A stretch of 19,875 bases of DNA, taken from positions 1 to 19,875 of the forward strand of contig JAEYTI010000285.1 of NCBI GenBank assembly GCA_023434145.1. Reading direction: 5' to 3'. Source of the DNA: Chloroflexota bacterium. GTDB lineage: Bacteria > Chloroflexota > Anaerolineae > Anaerolineales > Anaerolineaceae. The notes beneath the pieces are model-generated. The model did not search any database, was not told the DNA's origin, and saw nothing but the letters and a program-made list of their open reading frames with translations. A program made the position numbers and the translations under genes. Each line of letters starts with the position of its first letter. Position 1 is the stretch's first letter. Below are positions 5,667 to 14,175 of the stretch, piece after piece.

Positions 5667-7271
5667 ATGATTGACGATGTAGCAGCTGCCAGAAAGCGGA
5701 TCGATACGATCTTCCAGCGGATATTACAGACATCCAATGTAAACAAAGAGGCATTGGATGAAGCGATGGAAGAATTTTCCCTCATCCTTGAGGAATTGAA
5801 CAAAGCACTGGAAGAACTGCGGATCAACAATGAGGCGCTCGGGCAAGCCCGTTATCAGCTCGAGAAAGAACACTTGCGTTTCCAGGACCTTTTTACGCAC
5901 GCTCCTGACGCCTACATCGAAACAGATACGCGCGGAATCATCTTACAAGCAAACGAAGTGGCCTCCATATTATTCAACCTCCCGCCGCAACAACTGATCA
6001 ACAAGTCTATCGGCGATTTTGTCGCCGAAAACGATCAAGATTCCTTTTTTGAACTGCTCGACCAACCGAAAAGCGGGTCTGGGCAAGAATTAACCATGTG
6101 GCAACGCAACCGGCAGCCTTTTACAGCCTCATTTTCGCTGATGCCCGTAATGGGTAAACGGGGAGCGCCGGCAAGGATCCGCTGGTTGATTCGCGATGTT
6201 ACAGCTAACAAAAAGGAGCAAGCTGCACTATCTGCCAGTGAGGAGCGTTTTCGCACTATTTTTACCCACTCTCATTTGGGGATGGTTTTGACAGATCTCA
6301 GCGGGCGGATTGTGGAAAGCAACCTGGCATTCGAGCGGATGGTTGCTTACATCAATGAAGAATTAAAGGGCCTGGAGATCGATGGCCTTGTGGATCCTAA
6401 GGACCGGGAAGATGCGTCCCTGGTGCGAGCCGATATCCTGGTAAATGACCTTACCAGCCGGATGAGCGAAATCCGATACCTGACCAAACACGAGCAGGAG
6501 GTATGGGCGCGGCAGACCATTTCGACACTTCCCGATATGAATGGTGAGCCGGTGTATTTTGTTTACCTGGTAGAGAATATCACTGCCCAGCGGCAGAGTG
6601 ATGCAGAACTGGCGGAGATGAAGCGCCGGATGATTGAGAGCATCGAAACCGAGCGCCTGCACCTTGCGCAAGAGCTGCACGATGGGCCGATCCAGGATTT
6701 GTATGGGGCTGTGTTCAAGCTCACTGAATCGCCGAGCAGCAAGGACGGCGAACAGGACAACATCAAAGAGACACAGGATCTCATCAAGCAGGTTGCCGGA
6801 ACACTGCGGGTCATCTGCGGTGATCTTCGGCCCCCTACCCTCTCGAACTTTGGGTTGGATCGAGCAATCGAGGCACACGTAGAGCAGATTCTGGAGCAGA
6901 ACAAGCGGGTACAAATCACCCTGAACGCCGACCGAGATGACCGTTTGCTCTCGCAGGGGATGCGCCTGGCGATGTTTCGCATCTACCAGCAAAGTATCGC
7001 GAATGCCCTGCGCCATTCCCAGGCTACGCGAATAATGGTGCGGCTGGAAATTGGCGAGGAAGAGGTGGGCCTGCACGTTGAGGATAATGGCGTGGGTTTT
7101 GAGCCGCCCTCGCGTATGGTGGATCTGGTGCGCTCTGGACATTATGGGTTGGCGGGAATTTCAGAACGGGTGGAGAGCCTGAACGGAAGCCTGATAATCG
7201 ACTCAAGTCCGGGGAACGGCACCCGCGTTACCGTCGAAATTCCACGGTTGAGTATTGGGGCAGAGCTGTGA
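5667..7271 (+). CDS. PAS-PAS sensor histidine kinase, HisKA_3 (NarL/DesK) type
   Basis: A 534-residue cytoplasmic sensor kinase with no membrane helix. The order is an N-terminal coiled coil (about 1-70, heptad-like EELNKALEELRINNEAL), PAS domain 1 (about 73-180), PAS domain 2 (about 193-307), a dimerisation helix with the phosphorylated histidine His338 in ERLHLAQELHDG, and a GHKL ATPase domain with N-box Asn446 (SIANALRHS), DNGVGF (473-478) and GHYGLAGISERV (491-502). All key residues are present, so the kinase should be active. Its class normally signals to NarL-type response regulators, but none is encoded in this window, so it is an orphan here. The start was chosen at 5667 because GGAGG (5653-5657) lies 9 bases upstream. 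The methyltransferase gene begins 3 bases after its stop, indicating an operon. The signal is unknown. Confidence 0.92.
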   Translation: MIDDVAAARKRIDTIFQRILQTSNVNKEALDEAMEEFSLILEELNKALEELRINNEALGQARYQLEKEHLRFQDLFTHAPDAYIETDTRGIILQANEVASILFNLPPQQLINKSIGDFVAENDQDSFFELLDQPKSGSGQELTMWQRNRQPFTASFSLMPVMGKRGAPARIRWLIRDVTANKKEQAALSASEERFRTIFTHSHLGMVLTDLSGRIVESNLAFERMVAYINEELKGLEIDGLVDPKDREDASLVRADILVNDLTSRMSEIRYLTKHEQEVWARQTISTLPDMNGEPVYFVYLVENITAQRQSDAELAEMKRRMIESIETERLHLAQELHDGPIQDLYGAVFKLTESPSSKDGEQDNIKETQDLIKQVAGTLRVICGDLRPPTLSNFGLDRAIEAHVEQILEQNKRVQITLNADRDDRLLSQGMRLAMFRIYQQSIANALRHSQATRIMVRLEIGEEEVGLHVEDNGVGFEPPSRMVDLVRSGHYGLAGISERVESLNGSLIIDSSPGNGTRVTVEIPRLSIGAEL

Positions 7272-7274
7272 TCG

Positions 7275-8195
7275 ATGACTGAAAATGATCCGTTCTGGGA
7301 GTTTTACTGGGAGACACGGCTGCAAGGGATGGAGACCCTGGGGAAACGGGAAGCAATCCTGCGCATATCGCGCCTGATCCGGGAACTCAATGTGCCGGGC
7401 AGCACGCCTGTGCGCCTTCTGGAACTGGGCTGCGGTGATGCCCAGATCATCGGCACGCTGGTAGAGGCGCATGCCCAGGTGCCGGGGATGAACCAGTCGG
7501 TGGGGGTCGATTATGTGCCCGCGCAGGTGGAAAAGGCCCGCCGCCGGTATCCCGGGATGCGCTTTTTGGACGGCGATTTCACCGACCCCGTGCTATTGGA
7601 GAGCCTGGGGCAGTTTGAGATTGTGCTGCTGGTGAATGCCCTGCACGAGGTTTTCTCGGCAGGTTACACGGAAGAGCTGGGCGAGGTAGATACCCCAGTC
7701 GCAAAACAGCGCGCCGAAGAAGCCCTGGCGAGCGCCGCCGGACGGGTAAAGCCGGGCGGCTACCTGGTGCTGTTCGACGGGCTAGAGCCGGAGGCAGGAG
7801 CAGGCGAAACCGTGCGGGTGCGTTTTGTAGACCGGCAGGCGCGCGAGCATTTTGAGACGTTCGCCCGCGAGTACCGCCCGTTCCGCATTACGCCAAAGCC
7901 CGTAAACGGCGGTGAGGTTGAGCTATCCTGGCGCGATTTCACCCGTTACATCACCAAATCGATCTTCCTCGGCAAGCCGCTGTGGCGGACCGAACAGCTA
8001 GAGAGTTACCAGTACTTTACCGAACGCGAGTTCCGCGCCGCTTTTGCTCGGGTCGGGCTGCCCATCCGCGAGCTGCGCACCCTGACGGTAAACGAAGAAA
8101 AATGGCGCAGGGTGGTCGAGATCGTAACACCGCGGGTTGGTTTCCCCGCGGAGCACATCATCATCGTCGCCCAAAAAGAGCAGGAGAATGCCTGA
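7275..8195 (+). CDS. SAM-dependent class I methyltransferase
   Basis: A 306-residue methyltransferase. The SAM-binding motif I is LLELGCGDAQ (48-57), the acidic end of beta-2 is GVDYVPAQVEKAR (77-89), a motif II-like DGDFTDP lies at 99-105, motif IV-like IVLLVNALHEVF at 116-127, and the post-IV VKPGGYLVLFDGL at 158-170. A C-terminal part of about 100 residues (205-306, FTRYITKSIF to the end) is longer than in minimal methyltransferases and may cap the substrate site. The substrate cannot be assigned; small molecules are more likely than DNA, since no target-recognition domain or NPPY motif is present. Only TCG separates the kinase stop codon from its ATG and the ribosome site is weak, so it is probably translated by coupling with the kinase. 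Confidence 0.82.
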   Translation: MTENDPFWEFYWETRLQGMETLGKREAILRISRLIRELNVPGSTPVRLLELGCGDAQIIGTLVEAHAQVPGMNQSVGVDYVPAQVEKARRRYPGMRFLDGDFTDPVLLESLGQFEIVLLVNALHEVFSAGYTEELGEVDTPVAKQRAEEALASAAGRVKPGGYLVLFDGLEPEAGAGETVRVRFVDRQAREHFETFAREYRPFRITPKPVNGGEVELSWRDFTRYITKSIFLGKPLWRTEQLESYQYFTEREFRAAFARVGLPIRELRTLTVNEEKWRRVVEIVTPRVGFPAEHIIIVAQKEQENA

Positions 8196-8240
8196 TCGCG
8201 CCTGACGGGCAAAGATGAGACACCAACAGGAGGGACGGGC

Positions 8241-9989
8241 ATGGCTTCTACCAAAAGTCGCTATACGAATAACGATCTGGCCGATATTTTCGATCGCATC
8301 GCCGGCCTGCTAGAGATTAAAGGTGAAGTGGTATTTAAGATCCGTGCCTATCAAAAAGCCGCCGAGAGCCTGCGCACGCTGGGCGAAGACATCAATCGCG
8401 TGGCAGCCGAAGGACGGCTGGATGACATACCCGGCGTGGGTAAGGCGATCAGTGAGAAGATCGCAGAGCTGCTAGAGACAGGGCGGCTTGGTTTTTTAGA
8501 GAAACTGGAAGCCGAAGTGCCACCCAGCCTGCTGCAACTGCTGCGCGTGCCAGACCTGGGTCCGCGCAAGGTGAAATTGTTCTGGGAACAGCTCGGCGTT
8601 ATTGACCTGGCGGGCCTGGAAGCCGCCGCGAATGAAGGCAAGCTGCGCTCTCTGCCCGGCATGGGCGAAAAGTCTGAGACGCGCATCCTGTCGGGCATCC
8701 AGGCATTGGGGCGGCTGGGCAACCGCATGTCGCTCGATCTGGCACGCTCGCACGCGGCGCGCTGGATCGCCTGGCTAAAGGAGCAGCCGGGCGTGCTGGA
8801 CGCCGAATACGCTGGCAGCCTGCGCCGCTGGCGCGAAACGGTGGGCGACCTGGATCTGGTGTGCGCTTGCGGCGAGGATTCGACGGTGCTGGCGGACTTC
8901 GTCCAGCAGCCTGAGGTGGAGCGCGTGCTGGGCCAGGGCGAAAACAAGGCTTCAGTGGAACTGAAAAACGGCGTTCGTATTCAGTTGTGGGCCGCACCGC
9001 CCGACCGCTACGGCAGCCTGCTGCTTTACGCTACCGGATCGAAAGCCCATAATGTGAAACTGCGCGAAATGGCGTTGAAAAAGAACCTTTCGCTCTCAGA
9101 CAAAGGCTTTCTGAAAGAAGATGGTTCGATCATCCCGCATGCCGATGAGGTCTCACTTTATAAGGAGCTGGGGCTGCCGTGGATCACGCCGGAACTGCGC
9201 GAAGACCGTGGTGAGATTGAAGCGGGGTTGAAGAACAGGCTGCCAATGCTGATCGAGCTGGAGGATCTGCGGGCAGAACTGCACACGCATTCCACCTGGT
9301 CCGACGGCGCGCTGACGATCCGAGAGATGGTAGAAGCCGCGCGCAAGCGGGGGTTCACCACCTATGCGGTTACCGATCACTCCGATTATCTGGGCGTTAC
9401 CGGAGGGCTAAAGGCAGACACCCTGCCACAGCAGCGCGAGGAGATCGAACAGGTGCGTAAGGGGTTGAAGGATGGCTTCCTCCTGCTGCACGGCATCGAA
9501 GTTGATATCACCACGGAGCGCGGGCTGGCCCTGCCGGATGAAGCCTTAGCCGGGCTGGATATCGTCATCGCGTCGCTGCACGCGGGCCTGCGCCAGCCGA
9601 GAGATGTGGTTACCGCCCGCTTGCTGGACGCCATCCGCAACCCGCACGTGGACGTGATCGCCCACCCCTCGGGGCGGCTGCTGCCCAACCGCGAGGGCGC
9701 GGATCTGGATTGGGATGCGGTGCTGAGCGCGGCAAAAGAGCACGGCGTGGCGCTGGAGATCAACGCCAGTCCGATGCGCCTGGATCTGAACGATGTGTAT
9801 GCACGGCGGGCGGTTGAAATGGGTATCCCACTGATGATCAACACCGATGCACACTCCCCGCGCGACTTTGACCTGGCGGTGTATGGGGTGGCTGTAGCGC
9901 GCAGGGCGTGGGCTACGCCAGAGGTTGTGATCAATACCTGGTCGCCGGAAAAGATTGCGGATTGGCTGAAGAAGCGCCAGCCGGCCTAG
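8241..9989 (+). CDS. polX: DNA polymerase/3'-5' exonuclease PolX
   Basis: A 582-residue PolX, the standard bacterial length, active in gap-filling and base excision repair. The N-terminal 8-kDa-like and helix-hairpin-helix part (1-160) includes DIPGVGKAISEKI and SLPGMGEKSE. The family X palm has AGSLRRWRETVGDLDLV with the first two metal aspartates Asp203 and Asp205. At the position of the third aspartate (VDLR in most PolX) this protein has IQLW, so Gln248 replaces it. The YATGSKAHN motif (263-271) is intact. The C-terminal PHP nuclease domain has all nine expected ligands: His348, His350, Asp355, His380, Glu420, His447, His475, Asp536 and His538. AGGAGGG lies 6 bases before the ATG. It follows the methyltransferase by 45 bases and may share its operon. 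Confidence 0.93.
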   Translation: MASTKSRYTNNDLADIFDRIAGLLEIKGEVVFKIRAYQKAAESLRTLGEDINRVAAEGRLDDIPGVGKAISEKIAELLETGRLGFLEKLEAEVPPSLLQLLRVPDLGPRKVKLFWEQLGVIDLAGLEAAANEGKLRSLPGMGEKSETRILSGIQALGRLGNRMSLDLARSHAARWIAWLKEQPGVLDAEYAGSLRRWRETVGDLDLVCACGEDSTVLADFVQQPEVERVLGQGENKASVELKNGVRIQLWAAPPDRYGSLLLYATGSKAHNVKLREMALKKNLSLSDKGFLKEDGSIIPHADEVSLYKELGLPWITPELREDRGEIEAGLKNRLPMLIELEDLRAELHTHSTWSDGALTIREMVEAARKRGFTTYAVTDHSDYLGVTGGLKADTLPQQREEIEQVRKGLKDGFLLLHGIEVDITTERGLALPDEALAGLDIVIASLHAGLRQPRDVVTARLLDAIRNPHVDVIAHPSGRLLPNREGADLDWDAVLSAAKEHGVALEINASPMRLDLNDVYARRAVEMGIPLMINTDAHSPRDFDLAVYGVAVARRAWATPEVVINTWSPEKIADWLKKRQPA

Positions 9990-10014
9990 CGCTGCGTGAA
10001 TTGAGGATCGAGCC

Positions 10015-11124
10015 CTACAAAATACTCCATTGGCTGCGCCCCTGATTCTTCGATAGGTACAGCGCGGCGTCGGCGCGGGCAAAAACAGCGTCTAGCGAGG
10101 TATCTTCTGGCAGCACGTGGCTGATGCCAATGCTAACCGTTACGCGTATCTGCTGGTCGCTTTCATTCATCTGCCACATGGTGCAGTTTTTGATAATCCG
10201 GTCAGCCAGCACACTGGCCGATTCCGATAGGGTTTCTGGCAGGATCAGGCAGAATTCATCGCCGCCGATGCGCCCTAGCGCGTCGAGCTCGCGTTTCTCG
10301 TGCATTACCGCCTGCGAGAACTGCACCAGGATGGCATCTCCCTGCTGGTGGCCAAAGCTGTCGTTGACCGATTTGAACCCATCCATATCCATCAACATCA
10401 CCGAGAATGGCCTGTCATAGCGGTGGAATCGGTAAAACGCCTCTCCTGCCAGCTCAAGAACGCGGCGCCGGTTGTGCACATTTGTCAGCGGGTCGGTAGC
10501 TGCCAGGCGTTCCAGTTCAGCACGGATCGCTCCCTCTTCCAGATGCGAAAGATATTCTTTCCGGCGAATGATGTGCAGCCGCTGCGAAAAAACGTAGCCG
10601 AGAAAATTCACGCCGAACTGCGAGAAAAGCATGATGGAGAGCGAAGAACCTCCCAGCGGCGGGTCGTTCAGCAATGCCGCTGCGAGATCATAAAAAGTGA
10701 GCAGTAACGGCGCTACCAGGCGAATGGTTGAGCGATTTGGCACAAATGAATAAAAGGACAGGATAATAACGAAGTCGATCAGCAGCCCCTGAACAGAAAC
10801 ATAGCCAATGTTTACGTTCACCAGGATCGAGATGCCAACACTTGCCATCGTCCACCAGAAAACTGTGCGGTCAAAAACTTCTGGTGATTGAATGCGTGGC
10901 AAAAACCGTATGGCTCCCCAGACCGACAGGCCAATATAGGTGATGCGTAATAAAAGCATCAGGAAGAAGAACGGGGAAAAGCCAAACAGCGTGTGATCGA
11001 TGCCAACAAACCCGGCAACGCTTAGGCTCCAAACAATCATACCGGCAGCAACCTGGCGCTTATCTGCATCCAGGTAATACAGCCGGTACTTTTGGTTGAA
11101 ATCTTTATGCGCTTGCATGGACAC
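10015..11124 (-). CDS. Membrane diguanylate cyclase (six-helix sensor + GGDEF)
   Basis: Makes cyclic di-GMP from two GTP. In the 369-residue form chosen here, six hydrophobic helices lie at roughly 25-44, 47-72, 88-105, 107-128, 135-152 and 161-179, followed by a short coiled linker (about 184-208) and a GGDEF domain. Its catalytic motif GRIGGDEF (287-291 for GGDEF itself) is intact, and an inhibitory-site RxxD (RELD, 278-281) stands five residues before it, so product feedback inhibition is expected. No EAL or HD-GYP domain is present. The start is a GTG at 11124, because GGAGG (11136-11132) sits 7 bases upstream; an ATG at 11145 has only a poor site at 3 bases. The gene converges on polX with 25 bases between stop codons and no terminator. 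Confidence 0.92.
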   Translation of the reverse strand: MSMQAHKDFNQKYRLYYLDADKRQVAAGMIVWSLSVAGFVGIDHTLFGFSPFFFLMLLLRITYIGLSVWGAIRFLPRIQSPEVFDRTVFWWTMASVGISILVNVNIGYVSVQGLLIDFVIILSFYSFVPNRSTIRLVAPLLLTFYDLAAALLNDPPLGGSSLSIMLFSQFGVNFLGYVFSQRLHIIRRKEYLSHLEEGAIRAELERLAATDPLTNVHNRRRVLELAGEAFYRFHRYDRPFSVMLMDMDGFKSVNDSFGHQQGDAILVQFSQAVMHEKRELDALGRIGGDEFCLILPETLSESASVLADRIIKNCTMWQMNESDQQIRVTVSIGISHVLPEDTSLDAVFARADAALYLSKNQGRSQWSIL

Positions 11125-11178
11125 GGTATGTCCTCCAGCCCCCATGGACCCCGCCGGTTTTACATTGGTAATTATCTG

Positions 11179-11187
11179 ATTATATCA
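11179..11187 (-). promoter_or_regulatory. Extended -10 promoter of the diguanylate cyclase gene
   Basis: On the minus strand TGATATAAT (11187-11179) is a perfect extended -10 (TG-n-TATAAT). No good -35 is seen at 16-18 bases, which this promoter class tolerates. The predicted leader is about 45-50 bases. I see no clear terminator of the upstream 873-aa gene in 11188-11343, so read-through is possible. Confidence 0.5.
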
Positions 11188-11343
11188 CGATAACCATAAT
11201 CCAACATATCAGATCTCGACATACGAAGGCGACAAACCGGTGGGCCTTAAAAGCGCATATATCACAGGCTAGAGCGTAGAGGAACAGCCGATGGCTTTGA
11301 CCAGCGCAGGGATAACAGCCTTAGCAAGACGAGAAAATGGGTA

Positions 11344-13965
11344 TTATGGCAAGGTGGAGTAAAACACCTGGTTGCCAAATGCCAGAAGCAGTCGACGGTT
11401 CGGAGCGACGGTAAAAGCAGTGGGATTGGATAGTGGGAGCGGGAAGTCCAAATCTATGCGCGGGCGGTACTGGCGCTGTAGATTGAGTTTGCGAAGGCTG
11501 AGGTGATAGACGGACTGGTTCACCGTATCCAGCATATAAAGAGAGGGGTCGGGCGGCTGTGTCGTTTGAATCTGCGTGAAGCGCGCGCCCTCAAAGGTAA
11601 TTGGCGCGCGTTCGTAGCCCGGGCGCTCGTCGCCATATGGGGCAGGCTCGACACAGGTTGTAGCCGTAAACCCACCCGACGAGCACATGGTCATCTCGCC
11701 ATTATCGTGCAGGAGATATAAGAATTCCTGATCCACGGCAATGTCCAGCACGTCGCTCAAGCGCGGGATGCTCTCATCGAAGTAGAGCCGGGGCGAGCTA
11801 TCGAAAATTCCAGAGGCAGAACTGTCGACAAAATAAACGCCGTTATTCTGTCCATCCAGCACGTACATACGGTTGCCGTAAATAGCGATCGCGGTTACTT
11901 TGCCCCACCCCATATCGGGCAGTGGCAGGGGGCGGCTGTCGAAGGTGGTTTGGTGCGGCGCGCAGTAGACCAGGGTGCCAGCAGCATCAATGCCCATGAC
12001 GGTTGCGCGCAGTTCATTATTCACCGGCAGCGGCACGAGATCAACCAGCGGGCCAACGATTGCACCGCCGGCTCGCCCTGGACCGCAGTTAAAGTTTGGA
12101 TCGACCTGATACCCTTCACTTGCCAGGCGTTCCAGGTGAAGCACCTGACCGCTGCCGCCATCCAGCAGATAGACGTCATTGAGCGTCGCCACCATATCCA
12201 CAATAGTGACCTCTGCGCCAAACCCGCCGCGTATGGCTGGCTGATAGTCAATGCGGACAAAACCTTGCAGATCATCCCAGGTTGCCTGGCTCTGCTCGCG
12301 CAGCAGGCGGGCTTCTTCTGTCTCGTTATAGCGTTCCGCCTCGCGGATTTTAGCGATCGTCATCCCAAGCGCATCGCGACGAGCGATGGGATCCTGGATC
12401 TGTGCTGCTTGCTGGGCATACACCTGCGCTTCCTGGAAGAGACGGGTGTACGCATCGGAGCGACCTGTGATTATATAAACGGCTACTGCAACAGTAACGA
12501 CCATGAGCGGCACAATAATGGCGACCGCCAGCATCACCGAAGGCGAGAGATTGATCAGCGGTTCCGTGCGCCGGGGGATGACCTTCCCAGCAACACCCGA
12601 GACGGCTCCATCCACTCGGGCGCGGGCAGCACGGCCTTTTTGCCAGGCGGAAGCCAGGCTGCGACGCAGCACTTCACGATCCGGTTCGCGCTCTTCTTCC
12701 GGTTCTTCCTCCACCTCTGGTTCGGGCTCACCGTGCAACAAACGCCGGTGTGGCGCGAGCGGCGCTTCTTCTTCTGCCGCTGGAGCGTCGGCATATGTTG
12801 CAGGCGGGCGCGGCAGCGGTTCAGGAATGGTACCCAGCGGTGTATCCTGTTCCGAGATGGTGCTGCCCAAGAACACCGGTCCGCTTTCATACGGTTCGGC
12901 GCGACTGTCGATATCCAGTGGAGCGGCAGGATCGGAGAAGCCAGCGCCCCCTTCCATTTCGGGTTCTACAAAGCCTGTGGGATCACCCTCTGCTTCCGTT
13001 ACCGGCGGGGAAGGGAAATCCTGGTCCACCAAAGGCGCGGTTTCTTCCTCAAATGCCAGATTATCGATGCCAAATGATTGTGGGGATAGATCTGCTTCCA
13101 GAACTTCACCTGCCACCGGTTCGGCGGTGGGGTGCGCAGCCGCAGCCTGGCCCAGATTCTCCTGTGGTTGGGGCATCATGGTTGCGGGTGAAGCAGCAGC
13201 GGATGTCCCTGATGCCTTCTCCGGCGAACCGGCGGGCGCAGCCACCGGAGTGCCGGGGCGCTCGGAGGGCCGCCAGGTGGTGATCGCGCCTTTGCCCGGC
13301 TGCAAGCGGATCACAGCCGCCTGAAGCTCGATCCCAGCACTGCCCAGCAGTCTTCGCCGTAGCAAGTCCATGCTCATCTGTGGGCTGTTAACCAGCGTGC
13401 GCGGTGACCAGCCCTGCGGCGGTTCGGCGCATAAGATCAACAGGTCGCCGGAGTCTAGCTCGGATTGGTAGAAGCGCGGGGTCGCCTGACGGCTGAGCCC
13501 CAGGCCACGCCCCCCGGCGGAATCGTCAAAATGGAGCACCTGTGCGCGGCGCAGCACAAAGGAGTGCGTTGGCCCGGCGTGCCCGAGCATCAAACTGCCA
13601 TTGTGCAGCGCCGCCAGGTTTAGCGAAGCACTCATCTGCCCATCTTGCGCGCTGCGAAGGTTGCGGTTTAGCAAGAAATCGTTCAGCCGCGCCACCACTG
13701 CGCGCAGCCCGGCCGTCACCGAACCGGCGGTGGAGAAGTACGTCTCTGCCAGGCGCGCAAGAATTTCCGACTGCTGATTGGGAGTCAGCAGCGTGCCGCG
13801 CACCACGGTGAGCTGCATGTGCAGGATTAGCTGATCCTGGGCGCGCAGGCGGGCCGCTCTGCGCGGCGGCAAAGCGATGTGGAGCCCAGGGATTTTCTCC
13901 CAACTGGCAGGAGTCTGCTCCCGGCCCGCAGAAATGGAAAGGGGGTAAATGGTGAGATCAAACAA
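11344..13965 (-). CDS. Membrane protein: degenerate PP2C-like domain, acidic linker, TM helix, propeller-like domain
   Basis: An 873-residue protein of unusual layout. Residues about 40-225 read as a PP2C-type phosphatase fold (GSLMLGHAGPTHSFVLRR, SGDLLILCAEPPQGW, and a final AAVIRL strand), but the metal aspartates expected at the 'GDSR' and 'SDG' positions are Pro132 and Glu181/Pro182, so catalysis is doubtful. A Pro/Ala/Glu-rich low-complexity linker (230-432) follows, then a basic segment, one membrane helix (about 475-500), a coiled region (505-565) and a C-terminal beta-rich domain (570-873) with repeats such as VYLLDGG, MYVLDGQNNGVYFVD and LYMLDTVNQSVYHL, typical of a propeller. The cytoplasm-to-outside order suggests a sensor or regulator. 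The start is a TTG at 13965 with a weak AGG site; the next ATG is at residue 50. Function unknown. Confidence 0.8.
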   Translation of the reverse strand: MFDLTIYPLSISAGREQTPASWEKIPGLHIALPPRRAARLRAQDQLILHMQLTVVRGTLLTPNQQSEILARLAETYFSTAGSVTAGLRAVVARLNDFLLNRNLRSAQDGQMSASLNLAALHNGSLMLGHAGPTHSFVLRRAQVLHFDDSAGGRGLGLSRQATPRFYQSELDSGDLLILCAEPPQGWSPRTLVNSPQMSMDLLRRRLLGSAGIELQAAVIRLQPGKGAITTWRPSERPGTPVAAPAGSPEKASGTSAAASPATMMPQPQENLGQAAAAHPTAEPVAGEVLEADLSPQSFGIDNLAFEEETAPLVDQDFPSPPVTEAEGDPTGFVEPEMEGGAGFSDPAAPLDIDSRAEPYESGPVFLGSTISEQDTPLGTIPEPLPRPPATYADAPAAEEEAPLAPHRRLLHGEPEPEVEEEPEEEREPDREVLRRSLASAWQKGRAARARVDGAVSGVAGKVIPRRTEPLINLSPSVMLAVAIIVPLMVVTVAVAVYIITGRSDAYTRLFQEAQVYAQQAAQIQDPIARRDALGMTIAKIREAERYNETEEARLLREQSQATWDDLQGFVRIDYQPAIRGGFGAEVTIVDMVATLNDVYLLDGGSGQVLHLERLASEGYQVDPNFNCGPGRAGGAIVGPLVDLVPLPVNNELRATVMGIDAAGTLVYCAPHQTTFDSRPLPLPDMGWGKVTAIAIYGNRMYVLDGQNNGVYFVDSSASGIFDSSPRLYFDESIPRLSDVLDIAVDQEFLYLLHDNGEMTMCSSGGFTATTCVEPAPYGDERPGYERAPITFEGARFTQIQTTQPPDPSLYMLDTVNQSVYHLSLRKLNLQRQYRPRIDLDFPLPLSNPTAFTVAPNRRLLLAFGNQVFYSTLP

Positions 13966-14031
13966 GATTTGTCTGCCTATACCTAATTTTACCGCAGGTC
14001 CTCAATTCAATGGAAAATGCGTGGGTTACAG

Positions 14032-14049
14032 TTTTGGGTAATCCCAAAA
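14032..14049. promoter_or_regulatory. Perfect palindrome TTTTGGGTAATCCCAAAA between divergent genes
   Basis: The 7-bp arms TTTTGGG and CCCAAAA flank TAAT. The site lies 66 bases upstream of the 873-aa gene and 83 bases upstream of the acetyltransferase -35. Because both genes point away from it, it is not a terminator; an operator for one or both is the best reading. Confidence 0.5.
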
Positions 14050-14114
14050 GATTAACACCGTACCCATAAGAAACGATGCAAGAATCACGCCGTGTGTGAG
14101 AAAAAGCCGCGCGC

Positions 14115-14144
14115 TTTATCTGCCTGCCGGCGCACTGGTATAAT
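14115..14144 (+). promoter_or_regulatory. Extended -10 promoter of the acetyltransferase gene
   Basis: TGGTATAAT (14136-14144) is a perfect extended -10; TTTATC at 14115-14120 is a weak -35 with an 18-base spacer. The predicted start near 14151 rules out an upstream start codon at 14092 and leaves a 25-base leader for the ATG at 14176. Confidence 0.65.
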
Positions 14145-14175
14145 GGGTGGATACTGCGGGGAGACTGGGAGGGAT

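Noticed and set aside
6363..7142. 259-codon minus-strand frame inside the histidine kinase
   Set aside because: Lies opposite conserved kinase motifs, with no ribosome site or family resemblance.
11950..13077. 375-codon open frame opposite the 873-aa gene
   Set aside because: It is antisense to a frame with clear domain structure and a membrane helix; the long open frame reflects the codon bias of the true gene.
14092..14175. 28-residue N-terminal extension of the acetyltransferase
   Set aside because: A perfect extended -10 promoter lies inside it, so transcription starts after it.
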